Source: Mesostigma viride (taxonomy: Eukaryota; Streptophyta; Mesostigmatophyceae; Mesostigmatales; Mesostigmataceae). Taken from it: DNA of 64,000 bases. Made by a program: the position numbers and the translations under genes. Below are positions 63,283 to 64,000 of this stretch, piece after piece. The first letter of the stretch is position 1. Each line of letters begins with the position of its first letter. Location: assembly GCA_009746045.1 (NCBI GenBank), contig RPFO01000359.1:1476887-1540886 (forward strand), read 5' to 3'. The notes beneath the pieces are model-generated. The model searched no databases, had not been told where the DNA came from, and worked only from the letters and a program-made list of their open reading frames with translations.

Positions 63283-64000
63283 GAATAGTAATAGTAATAG
63301 TAATAGTAATAGTAATAGTAATAGTAATAGTAATAGTAATAGTAATAGTAATAGTAATAGTAATAGTAATAGTAATAGTAATAGTAATAGTAATAGTAAT
63401 AGTAATAGTAATAGTAATAGTAATAGTAATAGTAATAGTAATAGTAATAGTAATAGTAATAGTAATAGTAATAGTAATAGTAATAGTAATAGTAATAGTA
63501 ATAGTAATAGTCATAGTCATAGTCATAGTCATAGTCATAGTAATAGTAATAGTAATAGTAATAGTAGTAGTAGTAGTAATAGTGATAGTGATAGTAATAG
63601 TAATAGTAATAGTAGTAGTAGTAGTAATAGTAGTAGTAGTAGTAATAGTAATAGTAATAGTAATAGTAGTAGTAATAGTAATAGTGATAGTGATAGTAAT
63701 AGTAATAGTAATAGTAATAGTAATAGTAATAGTAATAGTAATAGTAATAGTAATAGTAATAGTAATAGTAATAGTAATAGTAATAGTAATAGTAATGGTA
63801 ATGGTAATAGTAATAGTAATAGTAATAGTAATAGTAATAGTAATAGTAATAGTAATAGTAATAGTAATAGTAATAGTAATAGTAATAGTAATAGTAATAG
63901 TAATAGTAATAGTAATAGTAATAGTAATAGTAATAGTAATAGTAATAGTAATAGTAATAGTAATAGTAATAGTAATAGTAATAGTAATAGTAATAGTAAT
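63283..64000. repeat. (AGTAAT)n hexanucleotide array, open at the window end
   Basis: At least 118 units of AGTAAT with blocks of AGTCAT (63511-63539), AGTAGT, AGTGAT and one GGTAAT patch. It starts 14 bp after the UPF3 exon 3 donor. Frames of TITI or MTMT type are artefacts. Confidence 0.98.

Overview
The window is nuclear DNA of a eukaryote, most likely a photosynthetic protist; a green alga fits best. The reasons are spliced genes for conserved eukaryotic proteins, a 10-copy TTTAGGG (plant/algal-type) telomeric array at 18585-18654, a MULE transposase, an RLE-type non-LTR retrotransposon, and very many long microsatellites. The species cannot be fixed from sequence alone.

Seven protein genes are supported. 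(1) The 3' part of TRAPPC11, + strand, ending at 3863. (2) RPS4 (eS4), - strand, 9567-5720, complete in five exons; exon 1 is only the ATG. (3) A + strand gene, 10617-18190, six exons, for a membrane-anchored protein with a BAG-like C-terminus. (4) GET4, - strand, 35419 to about 25731, ten or more exons. (5) and (6) Two paralogous two-exon genes in convergent orientation, 37174-39512 (+) and 49458-47300 (-), for an EF-hand plus single-transmembrane protein family I cannot name. (7) The 5' part of UPF3, + strand, from 61466, running off the window in a microsatellite-filled intron. Exon phases are mutually consistent in every one of these genes.

Mobile DNA fills much of the rest. There is a GC-rich, nearly full-length RLE non-LTR retrotransposon with a RING-H2 finger (49865-54900), broken only by frame changes, several of them in or beside C-rich tracts. 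Abutting it is a MULE of about 6 kb with long inverted repeats (54901-60872). Fragments of an APE-type, RTE-like LINE lie at 19.8-25 kb; their 3' ends finish in ACTT repeats. A 496-bp hAT-type MITE sits in a UPF3 intron, and a fold-back element family recurs at 20.3, 40.1, 44.3 and 47.2 kb. A previously unfamiliar retroposon-like family, with a constant 3' end and copies from 28 bp to about 390 bp, is spread through the window, with target-site duplications up to 15 bp.

Two patterns deserve most attention. First, the ultrashort insertions of 32-41 bp with perfect target-site duplications. Second, 'exon echoes': decayed copies of exon edges, often including the splice donor, that recur in the adjoining intron at roughly 90-120 bp spacing in five different genes.
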